64,000 nucleotides of DNA from Hirundichthys speculiger (GCA_018398805.1 JAGFBZ010000290.1:2666001-2730000), one strand, 5' to 3'. Shown: positions 48,206 to 60,060, numbered from the stretch's first letter. Notes: generated by a model from the sequence alone, not told the origin. Numbers and translations are program-made.

Positions 48206-50298
48206 AATAAAATGTTTCATTTCTTTAAAAAAAAAAAAAAGAGTAGTTTTGAGTGTGGTTTTGTGTTTTGGGGCATAATCAAAGTAATCTGGTCCCTCAC
48301 AGGTTGACATACTACACTGTGTCTCTTTCTTTTCTTTTTATTGTTTTTTGAATTTTACAGAGATTAGGCCAAAATGTAGAGCAGAGTCATGTTAGGTGAC
48401 TGAGGTCACCTGACATGACTGAGGTCAGAAACTGAGTCAGACCCGATTTAGATAATCTGATCCGACTCAGTCTATACTCAATGAGACATCTCAGGGTCGC
48501 ATCTCTCTTCTTAAAAACTGATGTTATTAGATCCTGGAGTTTTACGTGAATAATTAAACACAATCTTACAGGCCGGCCTTGTCAGTCTAATCTGTTATTA
48601 CTACTGTGGGTCTTCACTACATTAAATAGAGCAGTGTTCTCCAACTGTCCTGCATTTTTAAAGAGAAACATTGAAAACATACAAGAGGACAATAGTTAAA
48701 GAATGCTGAAATAGAGCTTCCAGGCTACAGATAATGCTGGTAATAATTAGCTCACATGTTAGCATTAGCCCCGTGCACATTTCTGTTTTCTGAATTTTGA
48801 CAGTGACAGTAACAAAAACAGTAGCCGAATAAAAATAATCCCACAAGATAACAATTGTGAAGACAGCATTTGTAGACAATATGAATGATAAAAACTAATT
48901 TGCCTAAGAAACAAACTTTGTAAGGTTAGCTTTTATCCTACAACACTGACAGAACATAGAGGGAAAAACCAAGCCATGCTTCTGCATTAAAGTTTGAATT
49001 AAAAATTGCAGCACCCTCATGTCCATCCAGCTAAAATCCCGTTTTGAGAAATAAAAATGGTTACTTATATGTTTGTCGTGATATACAGCCATCTCAGTCC
49101 AGCCAAGAGTGAATGTTGGAGTTATGTCCGGACAAGTTCGTCCTGCAGTATGTAGGCGTGTCAGCAAAATTTAGTTTTGGTAAACTCTCTAAAACTGAGT
49201 TTGCTAACTCAATTTCATGGGAATTTGACGCAAATCAATTTTATGATAAAAACATTTAAGTTAAATAATCAAACTTATTACTTATCTGTAACTTTTACAA
49301 ATGCAAAAATAAATTGAAACTGATTTTATTAAGTAGATATGCTTAATAAAACAGAAATACTATTTACAGTGCGGTATCGATCCTTAAAACTGAACCATCA
49401 AGATCGACGTATTGATATTTTGGTATAGCTCCGCCCATCCCTACCACTACAGCACCCCCAACTCAAATGTTCTTTCAATGACTCAACACTTCATGAAAGT
49501 AAGCAAATATTCCTTCAAATGAAACTGAAACCAATATTTTAATTTGAACAAAAGGTGGCACCCAGATATTAAAGCACAATATTGTGCTTGTGCTTTAGTA
49601 TCTGGGCCTGTTTATCAAGAAACATCTAAGACGCGCATTGTGCTTCAAATTTGTCTGTGTTGACTCAATTTTTAGACTGCTGTCTCTCAATGTAAATGGT
49701 TTTAAACAGAGACAGCAGTAACCATATTTTAAACTGAGAATTCAATTCATGCAGTTAGAGAGGCTAAATAGCAGAATGAAGCCACTTTGTCAGTAATGAT
49801 TTTATTTCTTAATTACTTCATACCATGTTCCTTGTCCCTGTCCCATTTCTGGGTCAGGTTCAAGAATTGAGAGAATAATGAGAATAACAATGAGAATAAA
49901 AAAAAGAAAAACTCTCAGACACTAAGTTTTCATTAAACAGCAGGACATAGCACTTTAATTAACCCTGATTGTTTTAACTGTGTTCCATTAAGAAATAAAG
50001 AAGTGGTAGATTGGGAGACACAATGATGCAATATAGCATAATATACCCTAGCCTTTTTCTTATTAGGTTGTTTATTATGGTGAGTTTTATTTAAATCTCT
50101 GTTCTCGTTCCAGTTGTTGATTATCCTGCTAATGAACACAGGTTCAGGCTGTAGAGGTCATTCCAAATCAGTTGCATCCACAGGATGTTCACAGACAACA
50201 AATCTATAGAATTTAGTCTCACCAGGGAACAAAACAACAATGTTATATAAAGTGACAGATTTTTTTTTCTTTTTTTTTTTTAGAACCGTCTGCATATA
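48206..50298. other. Non-coding DNA with hAT-like end fragment
   Basis: No gene is recognised. At 49375-49443 the minus strand starts TAGGGATGGGCGGAGC and holds ATCGATA-type motifs, like one end of a hAT element, but no partner end was seen. A diverged GGTCA/TGACC-rich patch at 48390-48480 contains short inverted repeats. T and A runs occur at 48227-48240 and 50261-50281. Confidence 0.4.
49561..49606. repeat. Inverted repeat with 17-bp arms
   Basis: Arms 49561-49577 (CCCAGATATTAAAGCAC) and 49590-49606 pair with one mismatch around a 12-base loop. It lies close to the short sequence AAATATTCCTTCAAATGA shared with 12.7 kb. It may be part of an old MITE. Confidence 0.75.
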
Positions 50299-50568
50299 CA
50301 GTGCCTTGCGAAAGTAATTGGCCCCTATGGACATTTCAACCTTTTGCCACATTTTCAGGCTTCAAACAGAAAAGAACAAAATGTTCATTTTTTGTCAAGA
50401 ATCAACAACAAGTGGGACATAATCGTGAAGTAGAATGAAATTTATTGAATACCTTTTACTTTTTTAACAAATAAAAAACTGAAACATTTTAAATCTTTAT
50501 GTTTGAAGCCTGAAATGTGACAAAAGGTTGAAAAGTTCAAGGGGGGCGAGTACTTTTGCAAGGCACTG
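50299..50568 (+). mobile_element. Tc1-like deletion derivative (MITE)
   Basis: The ends CAGTGCCTTGCGAAAGTA and CTTTTGCAAGGCACTG match those of the 1.6-kb Tc1 copy at 54083-55696, and TA lies on both sides (50297-50298 and 50569-50570). The 270 bp consist almost only of the two long terminal inverted repeats, joined head to head; the transposase gene is gone. It could have been moved only by a transposase supplied in trans. Confidence 0.9.
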
Positions 50569-50812
50569 TACTGTATATGGTGGGTTAGTGCCAAGACTCC
50601 CAAAAAAGAACAAAACAAAAAAACACACACAAAAAACTTTTTTTTATAGCCAAATTGCTCTTGCTGCAGAGCAATTTATTTTCTTCTGCATATTTAAGGG
50701 TGAACATGTCATTAATCAGCTCTCTTGACAGTCTGATCTAACATACTTTATTTAGAACTGAGACTGATTCTGTCAGAGGGGACTAAAATCACCAATAGCG
50801 AAACAGGGGTGT

Positions 50813-51029
50813 CAGGGGTGACCAAAGTCGGTCCTCGAGGACCGTTGTCCTGCAGGTTTGCATGTTTCCCTGCTTTAACAGACCTGATCCTAATTAATGG
50901 CCATCTTGTCATCAAGGTCAGCACATGTCTGTTAATGACACAGTCACTTGTATCAGGAATGTGTAAAAGGAGGGGAACAGGGGAACCTGCAGGACAGCGG
51001 CCCTCGAGGACTGACTTTGGCCACCCCTG
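50813..51029. mobile_element. 217-bp MITE, CAGGGGTG ends
   Basis: The left end CAGGGGTGACCAAAGTCGGT and the right end, ending GACTTTGGCCACCCCTG, are inverted and imperfect. Pairing continues through CCTCGAGGAC, GTCCTGCAGG and their inverses, about 45 bp in all. The CAGGGGTG terminus suggests hAT. The 8 bp on either side (AGGGGTGT, GTGTATGT) match at only four positions, so the duplication has decayed or the ends are slightly misplaced. Confidence 0.75.
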
Positions 51030-53864
51030 GTGTATGTAAGTGACCATATGGTGGTTGTGTGATTATGTTGTGTTGTTCGATGTAACCCTACAACTCATAC
51101 CAGAGCTGAAGTGGCAGTGATGATGAACACTCCCGAACACTTGTTCAACAACGACTGTTGACTGCAACCAGTACATGAGGCTGAGTCACAGTTCTTACCG
51201 GTGTGCTGAGACAGTGTCATGCACCAGACCTCCACCAGTGCACTGGATTTCTTCTTTAGTCTGTCAGGAATCATCCAGCCCGGCCAGCACCCCCACTGAT
51301 ACAGGTAATGTGTGGGTGATGGGCTACCACTCTCCAGGCCAAACAGAAAATGGACCAGCCCCAAATCCAGGGAGGGCACCAGCCAGCAAGACTGGAACAG
51401 TTATAGTTTAAACTTTTTCTGCTTATGGCTTCTTGCACAGTCCAATTGTTTTCCCAAGAAAACTCTTGAAAGGCCATTGAGGCTGCATTGTTTAGCCTAG
51501 ATCCATTCCATCAAGTCCCCCCCCAGGACCACTTACTCATAGTACAACATATCCTTAGATACCAAGAGTTTCCTGATCTGCTTTTGAAGCTGGCACCCAG
51601 TGCGCCCTGTCCATTCTCTCCAAGTCACTGTCACATGGTCACGAGTCATTTTAAGAGTTTAAGAAAAGAAGTCTAAAAATGGACAATCAACCATTAACAG
51701 CTTTAATAACTTCAGGAGTTTAGCTTCTAGGGGTCATTTGATGATTTTCCTTTTAAGAAAAACTTTATCATGTGACAATTTAGTTAGAAGGGAAGATGTC
51801 TGAGACAAATTAAGTGGTATCTGAATTTGTGATGCTAATAATGACATTTTAATGAGTGTGATAATGATAATCTATTTAATGACACATTTGTTTGTAACTG
51901 CAGGGGCACATTCTATTTTTTCTCCTTTTTTTTCGAGCTCCTCCTTCCCTTGCAATGGTGCAGCATTTTAAAGTATTGTTCCTCACATTTGCATTCCGTC
52001 CCTGTTTTCTTTGGTCTCATAACTTACTCTTCTTTAAGGTACCTGACATGACTGTTCTTCATTCAATTCGCTTCTCTGCATTTACAGCCAGTCTGCTTGG
52101 TTTCACTGCTTGATTTGTTCTCCTCTTCCTGATACAGGCTCTTACTACTGGCAAATGAAACCTGCAAACCCACTTGATCTTACTTGTCCGTTTCCCACTC
52201 TCTTGTCTTTTATTGTAACTCAACTTCTTTAAAAGTCTGTACTTCACTCTTTCTTTACTTTAAAGTCTCACTACTCCCTTGGATTGTTTTCATTACCTGC
52301 TGAGCACTGCAAAGTCAAATTTCCCTTGCTAAGTTTCACCAAATAGGTCTTTTAGCATATTGCACCTGAAAACAATCAGTTCTCTGCGAATTAGCGAGTG
52401 TTTTAACACTGTTTCAATGAAGTGGCAATTTGGACTTTTCAACATTTACGAACATGCATGACCCTCTGGAGGTTCATGGCTCAAACTGTCTGTGCCAACA
52501 AAGGCTGAAATGTTCACATACTTTGCTTTTAGGCATTTTAATGAAAATGCTGTATTAAAGTGCAGAACGTACATCAGCTCACGCTAAAAGACAAAATCAG
52601 GAGTACAAACGGAATAGCCATACTTTGATTCAGTTGTATATTTAGATGCACAGAGGCCAGGCACAGTTATACTGATAAAGCATATCGTGAAGAAGTTCAT
52701 GAACCAATTGTCACCTAGTGCCAGAAGATCATAACTAATTAGAAAACACTTCTTCTAATCCCAAAATCACATTAGCAAGCTCTTCCAGCAGTAAGATCTT
52801 TCGTCAGATCAACCAACATTATGCACAACCACGATGCATGGATACATGTATTTATAGCCCAGGTATTTATAAAATCTAATGATATGGGGGTAGAAAATCA
52901 GAGATAATTGTACTATTCCAGAAACATAGTCATTTTCTTTTATCCTAAAATCTGTTTCCCTTTTTTCATCTGTTTCCAATTTTTCAGGATGAAATTGTTT
53001 TTTTGAAATCAGTTTGTTTACAGGAAAATATGTGCATTTATGCCGCTAGCCCCTGGTCTTTAGAGGGCCTTGTGTTCTCCCTTACTGCATTGTTTCATTT
53101 TCCCATTTCTTCTCTGGTTTTATAAACTTAAGGTCCAAATCTTAAACCCAGTGATCCAAGTTATTTTGTTCCCTACTCTACTTTCCTCTTTGTTTTCCTT
53201 TCATTTTTTACTCTTCTGCTCTTGCTGTTTTCATCTTTCGCTTGGTTTCTCATTGTAACCTTGTTTCAGTTTTCTCCACTATTCATTCTTCTTCCTTTGC
53301 TAACTTAAAGGAATTTCACTGAAAAATGTGTTGTTGTTTTTTTTGACCTGCAATCTCATCCAGATTCTCTCCCTCTTTCATTCCTTCATCTGTAGCTTTC
53401 ATCAGATATTCAAAACATTGTAATGGCCTAAAGTCAAAAGATTATTCTGAAATGTGTTGCTGCTAAAGTAAGCCTTACAAAATTACTTTATAAAGTGGAG
53501 GACATTCCACGGGTCAAATTTATACATGGTGCAGGTTTACTTATTCAGAACTTAAGAGACAAGTAAATTTGGACTTTGAGAAGATTATCCAGTTAGCATC
53601 AGTCAGTTGCTCACTGACTTGCTCAGTCTGTCTCTTGCCACCCCCCCTTGTACACCTAAAATGACCCAGAGTGGTTGGAAAAGAAATGATCCAAAAGACC
53701 AGGGACCTTGAAATGAAAGGAACAAAACTGGCGTAAGGACAGACATTCCTGGTTCACTCTCCTTGGAAAGCTTAAATCATCCAGTTCAACTTGTTTAAAA
53801 TTACACATCACTAAAAGAGACAGCCAGGCTAATTCCTCATTTGATTCAATTGGGTTCAGTTAAA
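51030..53864. other. Non-coding DNA, possible retroelement trace
   Basis: At 51310-51350 the plus strand reads MGYHSPGQTEN, loosely like the GYHPQTNGQTER motif of Gypsy integrases, with unmatched residues on both sides. This is too short to annotate. The rest is AT-rich with pyrimidine-rich tracts around 53070-53290 and no recognisable gene. Confidence 0.35.
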
Positions 53865-54082
53865 TTCAGAAATATTTCATTCATCCATGTAGGGAAATTG
53901 ATTGTTGCAGTAGCTGACATGATTTAAGCCTCTTCAAAAGTTATAGCTTTGGGCAGGAAGGATCCCCTGTAGTGGTCTGTGTTGCAGCAAATCTGAAGAA
54001 GCCCCTGACTAAAGACATTGAATCACCGTGTTGTGTCGAGGATGCTCAGAGTTGTCCATATTGTATTTCATTTTATGAAGTA

Positions 54083-55696
54083 CAGTGCCTTGCGAAAGTA
54101 TTCGGCCTCCTTGGACTTTTCAACCTTTTCCGACATTTCAGGCTTCAAACATAAAAGTATAAAATTTAAATTTTTTTGTCAAGAATCAACAACAACTGGG
54201 ACACAATCGTGAAGTGGAACAAAATTTATTGGATATTTTAAACTTTTTTAACAAATAAAAAACTGAAAAGTGGGGTGTGCTATATTATTCGGCCCTTTTA
54301 CTTTCAGTGCAGCAAACTAACTCCATAAGTTCAGTGAGGATCTCTGAATGATCCAATGTTGTCCTAAATGACAGATGATGATCAATAGAATCCACCTGTG
54401 TGTAATCAAGTCTCCGTATAAATGCACCTGCTCTGTGATAGTCTCAGGGTTCTGTTTAAAGCACAGAGAGCATCATGTAGACCAAGGAACACACCAGGCA
54501 GGTCCCAGATACTGTTGTGGAGACGTTTAAAACTGGATTTGGAAACAAAAAGATTTCCCAAGTTTTAAATATCTTAAGAGGCATTGTGCAAGCAATTATA
54601 TTGAAATGGAAGGAGTATCAGACCACTGCAAATCTACTAAGACCCAGCCGTCCCTCTAAACTTTCATCTGGAACAAGGAGAAGACTGATCAGAGATGCAG
54701 CCAAGAGGCCCATGATCACTCTGGATGAACTGCAGAGACCTACAGCTGAGGTGGGAGAGTCTGTCCATAGGACAACAATCAGTCGTACACTGCACAAACC
54801 TGGCCTTTATGGAAGAGTGGCAAGAAGCTATTTCTCAAAGATATCCATAAAACGTCTCGTTTAACGTTTGCCACAAGCCACTAGGGAGACTCACCAAACA
54901 TGTGGAAGATGGTTCTCTCGTCAGATGAAACCATAATCAAACTTTTTGGCCACAATGCAAAATGATATGTTTGGCGTAAAAGCAACACAGCTCATCACCA
55001 TGAACACACCATCCCCACTGTCAAACATGGTGGTGGCAGCATCATGGTCTGGGCCTGCTTTTCTTCAGCAGGGAAGATGGTTAAAATTGATGGGAAGATG
55101 GATGGAGCCAAATACAGGACCATTCTGGAAGAAAACCTGTTGGAGTCTGCAAAAGACCTGAGACCTGGACAGAGATTTATTTTCCAACAGAACAATTATC
55201 CAAAACATAAAGCCAAATCTACAATGGAATGGTTTACAAATAAAAGTATCAAGGTGTTAGAATGGCCAAGTCAAAGTCCAGACCTGAATCCAATCCAGAA
55301 TCCGTGAAAAGAGCTGAAGACTGCTGTTCACAAACGCTCTCCATCCAACCTCACTGAGCTCCAGCTGTTTTGCAAGGAAGAATAGGCAAGAATTTCAGAC
55401 TCTCGATGTGCAAAACTGATAAAGAGATACCCCAAGAGACTTGCAGCTGTAATTGCAGCAAAAGGTGGCACTACAAAGTATTAACGCACGGGGGTCGAAT
55501 AATATTGCACGCCTCACTTTTCAGTTCTGTGTTTGTCAAAAAAGTTTAAAATGACCAATAAATTTCGTTCCATTTCACGATTGTGTCCCACTTGTTGTTG
55601 ATTCTTGACAAAAAATTTGCATCTTTATGTTTAAAGCCTGAAGTGTGGCAAAAGGTTGAAAAGTTCAAGGGGGCCGAATATTTTCGCAAGGCAGTG
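54083..55696 (+). mobile_element. Tc1-like transposon, complete, 1614 bp
   Basis: The left end CAGTGCCTTGCGAAAGTATT and the right end, its inverse ending CGCAAGGCAGTG, lie between TA dinucleotides (54081-54082 and 55697-55698), the Tc1/mariner duplication. The terminal inverted repeats run about 200 bp each (to ~54280 and from ~55500) and include the inverted pair around TCAAGAATCAACAACAA. Length is typical of teleost Tc1 elements. It sits within the 3' part of the minus-strand LINE. The 270-bp element at 50299 is a deletion derivative of the same family. It encodes a degraded transposase. Confidence 0.95.
54475..55484 (+). pseudogene. Tc1 transposase pseudogene, catalytic residues lost
   Basis: The family's ATG is at 54475, but codon 2 is a TAG stop. 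An open stretch to 54864 holds the paired-like helix-turn-helix region, with RPSRPSKLSSGTRRRL near 54640 and LYGRVARS near 54810. Frameshifts follow. The catalytic part is best read from ~54900 to 55307: LSSDET near 54915 keeps the first aspartate, and VKHGGG and MVWACFS follow near 55020-55060. At 55191-55193 the second catalytic aspartate is asparagine (FQQNNYPKH). Exactly 34 residues later, at 55296-55298, the glutamate is glutamine (LNPIQNP). A stop follows at once. The C-terminal remnant reaches KGGTTKY and a stop at 55482-55484. The gene would be inactive for several independent reasons. Confidence 0.95.
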
Positions 55697-55848
55697 TATG
55701 CTCCTTTGGACAATCAGCCCACAGACTCCAGAAGAGAGCCAGCCTTCTTCATCAATTTGTTCAGTTTCTTCAAGTAACTGACTCTGATCCTTCTCCCCCA
55801 ACAGATGAGTGCAGATAGGATTGCACTCTCCACAATAGACTTGTAGAG

Positions 55849-56294
55849 CAGTGGTGTGCAAACCGGTACGCTGGGAATGCCATGACTTTCCACATTTTAC
55901 TTAAAAAAAAAATCGGAAACAAACAATGCATTATGAATACAACGTTTCAAATAAAATTTGTAGCTTGAGATAATCAAAATTGTCTTAAAAAAATATTTGT
56001 TGCATATTCAGTTGCAGTGCAGATGTAACAACTTCTGAGTGTGTTTATTTTGCTCCGTATAAGAATATGAGTATGTAAGAATTGTTGGACAGAGTTGTAA
56101 ATGTCTGATTTAGTAAGGTAACAATTCAGGTAGCAATAAATAACCACGATAAGGAATGAACCTCTTTCCTGTGTGTTTAAAGCTAGTTCAGAAGATATAA
56201 ATGGCTATATTTTAAAATTGGTCATCATGGTAGTACTCAGAGAGCTGAGTAGTTTCTCAGGCGGTACGCAGTATTAAAGGGTTGAGAACCAGTG
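55849..56294. mobile_element. hAT-type MITE, CAGTGGT ends, in LINE
   Basis: The left end CAGTGGTGTGCAAACCGGTA and the right end, ending GGGTTGAGAACCAGTG, are imperfect inverses that also share an internal GGTACGC motif. The flanks TTGTAGAG (55841-55848) and TTGTTGAG (56295-56302) form an 8-bp duplication with one mismatch. The flanking LINE sequence reads on across the insert. The 446-bp interior is AT-rich and non-coding. Confidence 0.82.
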
Positions 56295-57609
56295 TTGTTG
56301 AGGATATACAACATTGTGTAGCAAACACTGAAGGACCGAAGCTTCCACAAGAAGTAAAGTCCTCTTTGTCCCTTATAAACAGCATCGGCGTTTGGTTTCC
56401 AGTTCATTCAGTTGTCCAGGAGAACACCGAGGTCTTGATACTCCTCCACCACCTCCACTTCTCCTCCCAGGATGGAAATGCTGTTTGTTCCCGGTCCTCC
56501 TTAAATACACAATCATCTCCTTTGTTTTGCCAACAATTAAGATGAGATAATTGTCCCCACACCAGGCTACAAAGCGATCCACCAGTTCTCTCTGCTCAGT
56601 CTCTTTTCCATCACTGATAGGCCTGCAGATTCATTTGAATATTTCTACAGATGACAGGACTCTGACTGGTACTGGAAGTTTGAGGTTTACAGAGTGAAGA
56701 TGAATGGTGAGAGTACAGTGCCCTGTGGCACTCCTGTACTGCTCACCACCTGGTCAGACCTACATCCATTCAGTTTCACAAACTGTGGTCTGTTAGTCAG
56801 GTAGTCAGTAATCCAGGGGATTGTGGAATGCACGGGAGAAATCGAAGAACATGATCCTCACTGTGCTTGATGCTTTGTCCAGATAACTGTGGGTTCATTG
56901 AAGCAGGTGTATGATGTAGGGCTGGGTTAAACGATTATTTTTGTAATCGATTAATCTAGAAAATAGTTTTTCGATGCATCGATTAATCTAACGATTCATT
57001 TTTAAATCCGATTCGATTCGATTTCGATTCGATTATCGATTATCTCCCCATAATTTGACCTATATAGCAATTAATGCAAATTTATCTCCATGAATAAAAA
57101 CACAAATTTCTTCTTTCAAGTTCAAAAATGAATTATATTGAACAATACAACAATAAAGTGCACACAGTTATAGTGCAATGGAATCCTATAATAAAAAAAT
57201 AATAAAATAAAACTTTCCTTCAATAAATAAAACTGCAAAAAACACAATCTGAACCAAAATCTTGTCAACATAAAATAAAAAATAACAGCAGCGGTGACAG
57301 CTGCAATTTACAAAACAACACAATGTGTGACAGCAGCAACTTAGCCTAATCATTTAAATCTGTGAAATAAATAAATACATTCAAGTATTAGGCCTATTAC
57401 TGTTAAGTGAACAGTAGTTTAACTTTTAGTAGTTAGGATGCTCTCAGTAACTGCAGCAGCCTCCTGGGGGGTGCAGGGGGTGTGTTTTTTTTTCATCTGA
57501 TAGTACAAACTTTTCTGCTTATCCCTGTCCCTGAAAACATAAATCACAAACATAGTGCACAGGTCAATAAAAATATATACTTCTAAATGATCTGCCCATA
57601 CCAATAAAG

Positions 57610-57610
<1 letters not shown>

Positions 57611-57654
<44 letters not shown>
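57611..57654. repeat. (ATA)n microsatellite
   Basis: About 15 uninterrupted ATA/AAT units inside the hAT element. On the minus strand it produces a poly-tyrosine frame that is not a gene. Confidence 0.95.
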
Positions 57655-57656
<2 letters not shown>

Positions 57657-57759
57657 ATCAACCTAAAAGTTGAAAGTTAAACTAACTTTAGCGTGCATTT
57701 GAGGAGTGTGTGTCTGTGTCAGTTAAAAAAAAGTGTGTCAGCAAGAGGCGAGTGTGTGA

Positions 57760-58044
57760 TAGAGATGCGCGGATGAACCGTGCACCCGCGGGCGGAGCGG
57801 ATAATCCGCATATCGGGCGGATGACTCGTCAAAAAATAATACTTTAATTAAATTCGGGCGGGTTGCGGTTGAAGCACTCAAATAATAATGATAAGAAAAA
57901 ATATTTTACATATTATTAAAAAGGATGGCGGGTCGGTTCGGTTTTGAAAATTGGTGAAAAAACGTTCCTGCAAATGGATAGCGGGCGGATAGAGATTTTA
58001 AGAAGCGGTTGCGGGTTAAAATATACGTCATCCGCGCATCTCTA
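57760..58044. mobile_element. hAT MITE nested inside hAT element
   Basis: The 17-base ends TAGAGATGCGCGGATGA and their perfect inverse bound a 285-bp GC-rich segment. The 8-bp duplication GTGTGTGA is perfect (57752-57759 and 58045-58052). Subterminal CGGGCGG motifs recur in the interior. No coding capacity. The perfect ends and duplication suggest it is one of the most recent insertions in the window. Confidence 0.95.
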
Positions 58045-58183
58045 GTGTGTGAGGGGCGTGTGTGTGTGTTTAAGTGGGCACATGTTCTGTGTGTGCGAGG
58101 CTGGAGCACAAGTTACGTAGTGCGGTTTGGATGAATGACGGGGTTAATCACCGCAAACAAGGAAAGAAAAAAAAGTTGAAAAC

Positions 58184-58440
58184 TTACGGCGTCTTCTCCT
58201 CCACACAGGCAGCTCCCGCGTGCCTCTTCTCAAGGTGCTGGTGCATCGCGGTAGTGCTTTTATGATATGCCATCTCTATTTTTGCACAGGTCATAGACCA
58301 CCGAATCGTTCCCTTTAGGTGTAAAGTACTCCCATAGTTTTGACATCCTGTTACGAGATAGCTTCTTCTCCCCGACTCGCTGGTACTCGATACCGCGGCC
58401 GCCGCCATTTTTTGATTCTGAGTGACGACGCATCGACGTG
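58184..58440 (-). pseudogene. BED zinc-finger fragment of hAT transposase
   Basis: Two overlapping minus-strand frames together give a BED-type zinc finger. One has SKLWEYFTPKGNDSVVYDLC (58345-58284), the W/F-rich start with the cysteine side. The other has EMAYHKSTTAMHQHLEKRHAG (to ~58216), the histidine side with HQHLEKRH. A frameshift around 58280 separates them. The first cysteine of the usual CxxC pair appears as tyrosine (VVYDLC), so metal binding would be affected. BED fingers bind DNA at the N terminus of ZBED-type hAT transposases. The rest of the protein is not present. Confidence 0.75.
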
Positions 58441-60060
58441 CAGTTTTTGCGTCGACGTATTTTTTGCGTCGACGTAATCGATGACGTCAACGCGTCGTCC
58501 CAGCCCTAGTATGATGGTGTTTTAAACTCCAATCCGATGAAGAAAAGCAAACTGCAGTGGGTGCTTGTTTGCATATTCACGTGGACCAATAAAATTTACT
58601 CCAGGTGGGAGCAGGAAAGGGAGGTGGACGGGGGCCCAGTATCTCCTGATGTGGTTGGAGACGATGATAGAGCAGCAGCAAGATCCATGACTGAGGTAGA
58701 AGATGGGACAGCTGCAATGTGACAGGGAGGCTGTGGGTCAAGGGAGGGTGGGAGGCCTGTTTGGAGGGGGGCAGGAGAGGAGGATGTTTCTGAACTGAAC
58801 AGGTTGAAGAATGTGTTCAGTTTATTTGCTCTGTCCAGACTTTCATCTATCTGATCCTCCTTCTGCTTGAAGCCTGTTATCTTCTTCATCCCTGACCACA
58901 CAACTCCTTTATTGTTCTGCTGCAGCCTGTTCTCCAAGTTTGACTTGTATGCCTCCTTACTGTGTCCAATCTTGACTTACAGTTCTTTTTGTCCTGACCT
59001 CAACAATTCACAATGTCTTGCCCAACACAGCCAATGGGAATTTCAGTTGTGTCAAGTGTAGACGTTTTCTTTTTCAAACAGAGTTTTCCTGCTCAATCTT
59101 TAATACATTAGTTACTGCTTGTCAAACTGTTTTTTCTTCAGGAGGTCAAACATACAATACGGTGTATTATTTGTAAGTCCCCCCTCCAGTTACTCACTTT
59201 CCACCCTCACATCCTCATTGTCTTTATGGGGACAGTGATCGATGTGCTCCAGTATAACAAGGTTAGGAACTCTGACTTTTCAGTGTTGTGTGTGCATGAG
59301 TATGTGGGTGTGTGATAAATTCAACTATTGACTGCATGGGTGTGCAATCATCTGTGTGTAGGATGTACATATAATCTACGAGAAGGAATTTATAGGTAGT
59401 CAACTTGACTGTGAATACTTTCAGAAGTGTTTTTTTCTTTTTATTTTGTCCTCTAGTTTGTGATTCGCTCTCTCTCTGTGTGTGTGTATGTGCGTGTATT
59501 TGCAGTGTTTGTAGCTGTCAAAATAATGATTCCACCACTCAGTTTCTTGCTGCTCTTGCAGTGAACTGAATCAATAACTGTGACAAATCCTGAGTCCATT
59601 TGTGTCTGGCTGTATGCACACACATACACACACACACAAACATATAACTGCCATGCTTGTACTCTCTCTGTTTGAAGCAGTCGTATTGACTGCTCTGCTA
59701 TTGAAACTCCTGTGAGGACTTTGCCATGGTTTTCACGGCTCTGCTTTCACCCCTGACAGCTCAAAAAGCTGTTAGGGTTTTGTTTTTGTGGGCTGACGTG
59801 AACATTCACTGACAAATGCATATACACATACCCACTGGGTACTGTCATAAGTGTTTAGCTTTTCTTAAAATAATTTTTGTCATGCTTATACTTGTCTAAT
59901 GTAATCTTCTCATTCTTAGCACTTTTGCATACAAATTAGGTTGGAAGGGCTGGTGGGAGGGGGCACACTCATGTTGCAACTTTTGGTGATTTTATTTACT
60001 GAATCCTAACTTAACCTACCTTTTGTCATCCAAACAGTTTTCAGAACCATTTACGTCCCG

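Larger units (their letters stand above)
56917..58508 (-). mobile_element. hAT element with BED-finger remnant, in LINE
   Basis: The ends TAGGGCTGGGTTAAACG and CGTCGTCCCAGCCCTA are inverted. The 8-bp duplication GTATGATG is perfect (56909-56916 and 58509-58516). Both ends are rich in TCGAT and GTCGACGT-type motifs. A zinc-finger start of a ZBED-like transposase remains on the minus strand, but the rest of the transposase is missing. An ATA microsatellite and a nested MITE lie inside. The element has 1592 bp in total, or about 1.3 kb without the nested MITE and its extra target copy. Confidence 0.92.
53865..59000 (-). mobile_element. L2/Rex-like LINE, minus strand, cut by four insertions
   Basis: Pieces in consistent minus-strand order are 58517-59000 (N-terminal side of the polyprotein, with RLQQNNKGVVWSGMKKITGF near 58930), 56303-56908 (reverse-transcriptase C-terminal part, with FVAWCGDNY near 56575), 55699-55848, and 53865-54080 (3' end with the TAGGGAAATTG-type tail). 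They total about 1.45 kb of LINE over 5.1 kb. The catalytic YADD region and much of the palm are absent between 58517 and 56908, so the copy had internal losses before or besides the insertions. The host LINE would have encoded endonuclease and reverse transcriptase; none is intact. The four inserted elements are annotated separately. L2-clade assignment rests on the GDN...KTKEMIV-type block and the tail. Confidence 0.8.

Noticed and set aside
51310..51350. Gypsy integrase GYHPQTNGQTER-like motif
   Set aside because: Only about seven residues agree and need a gap; neighbouring integrase blocks are absent.
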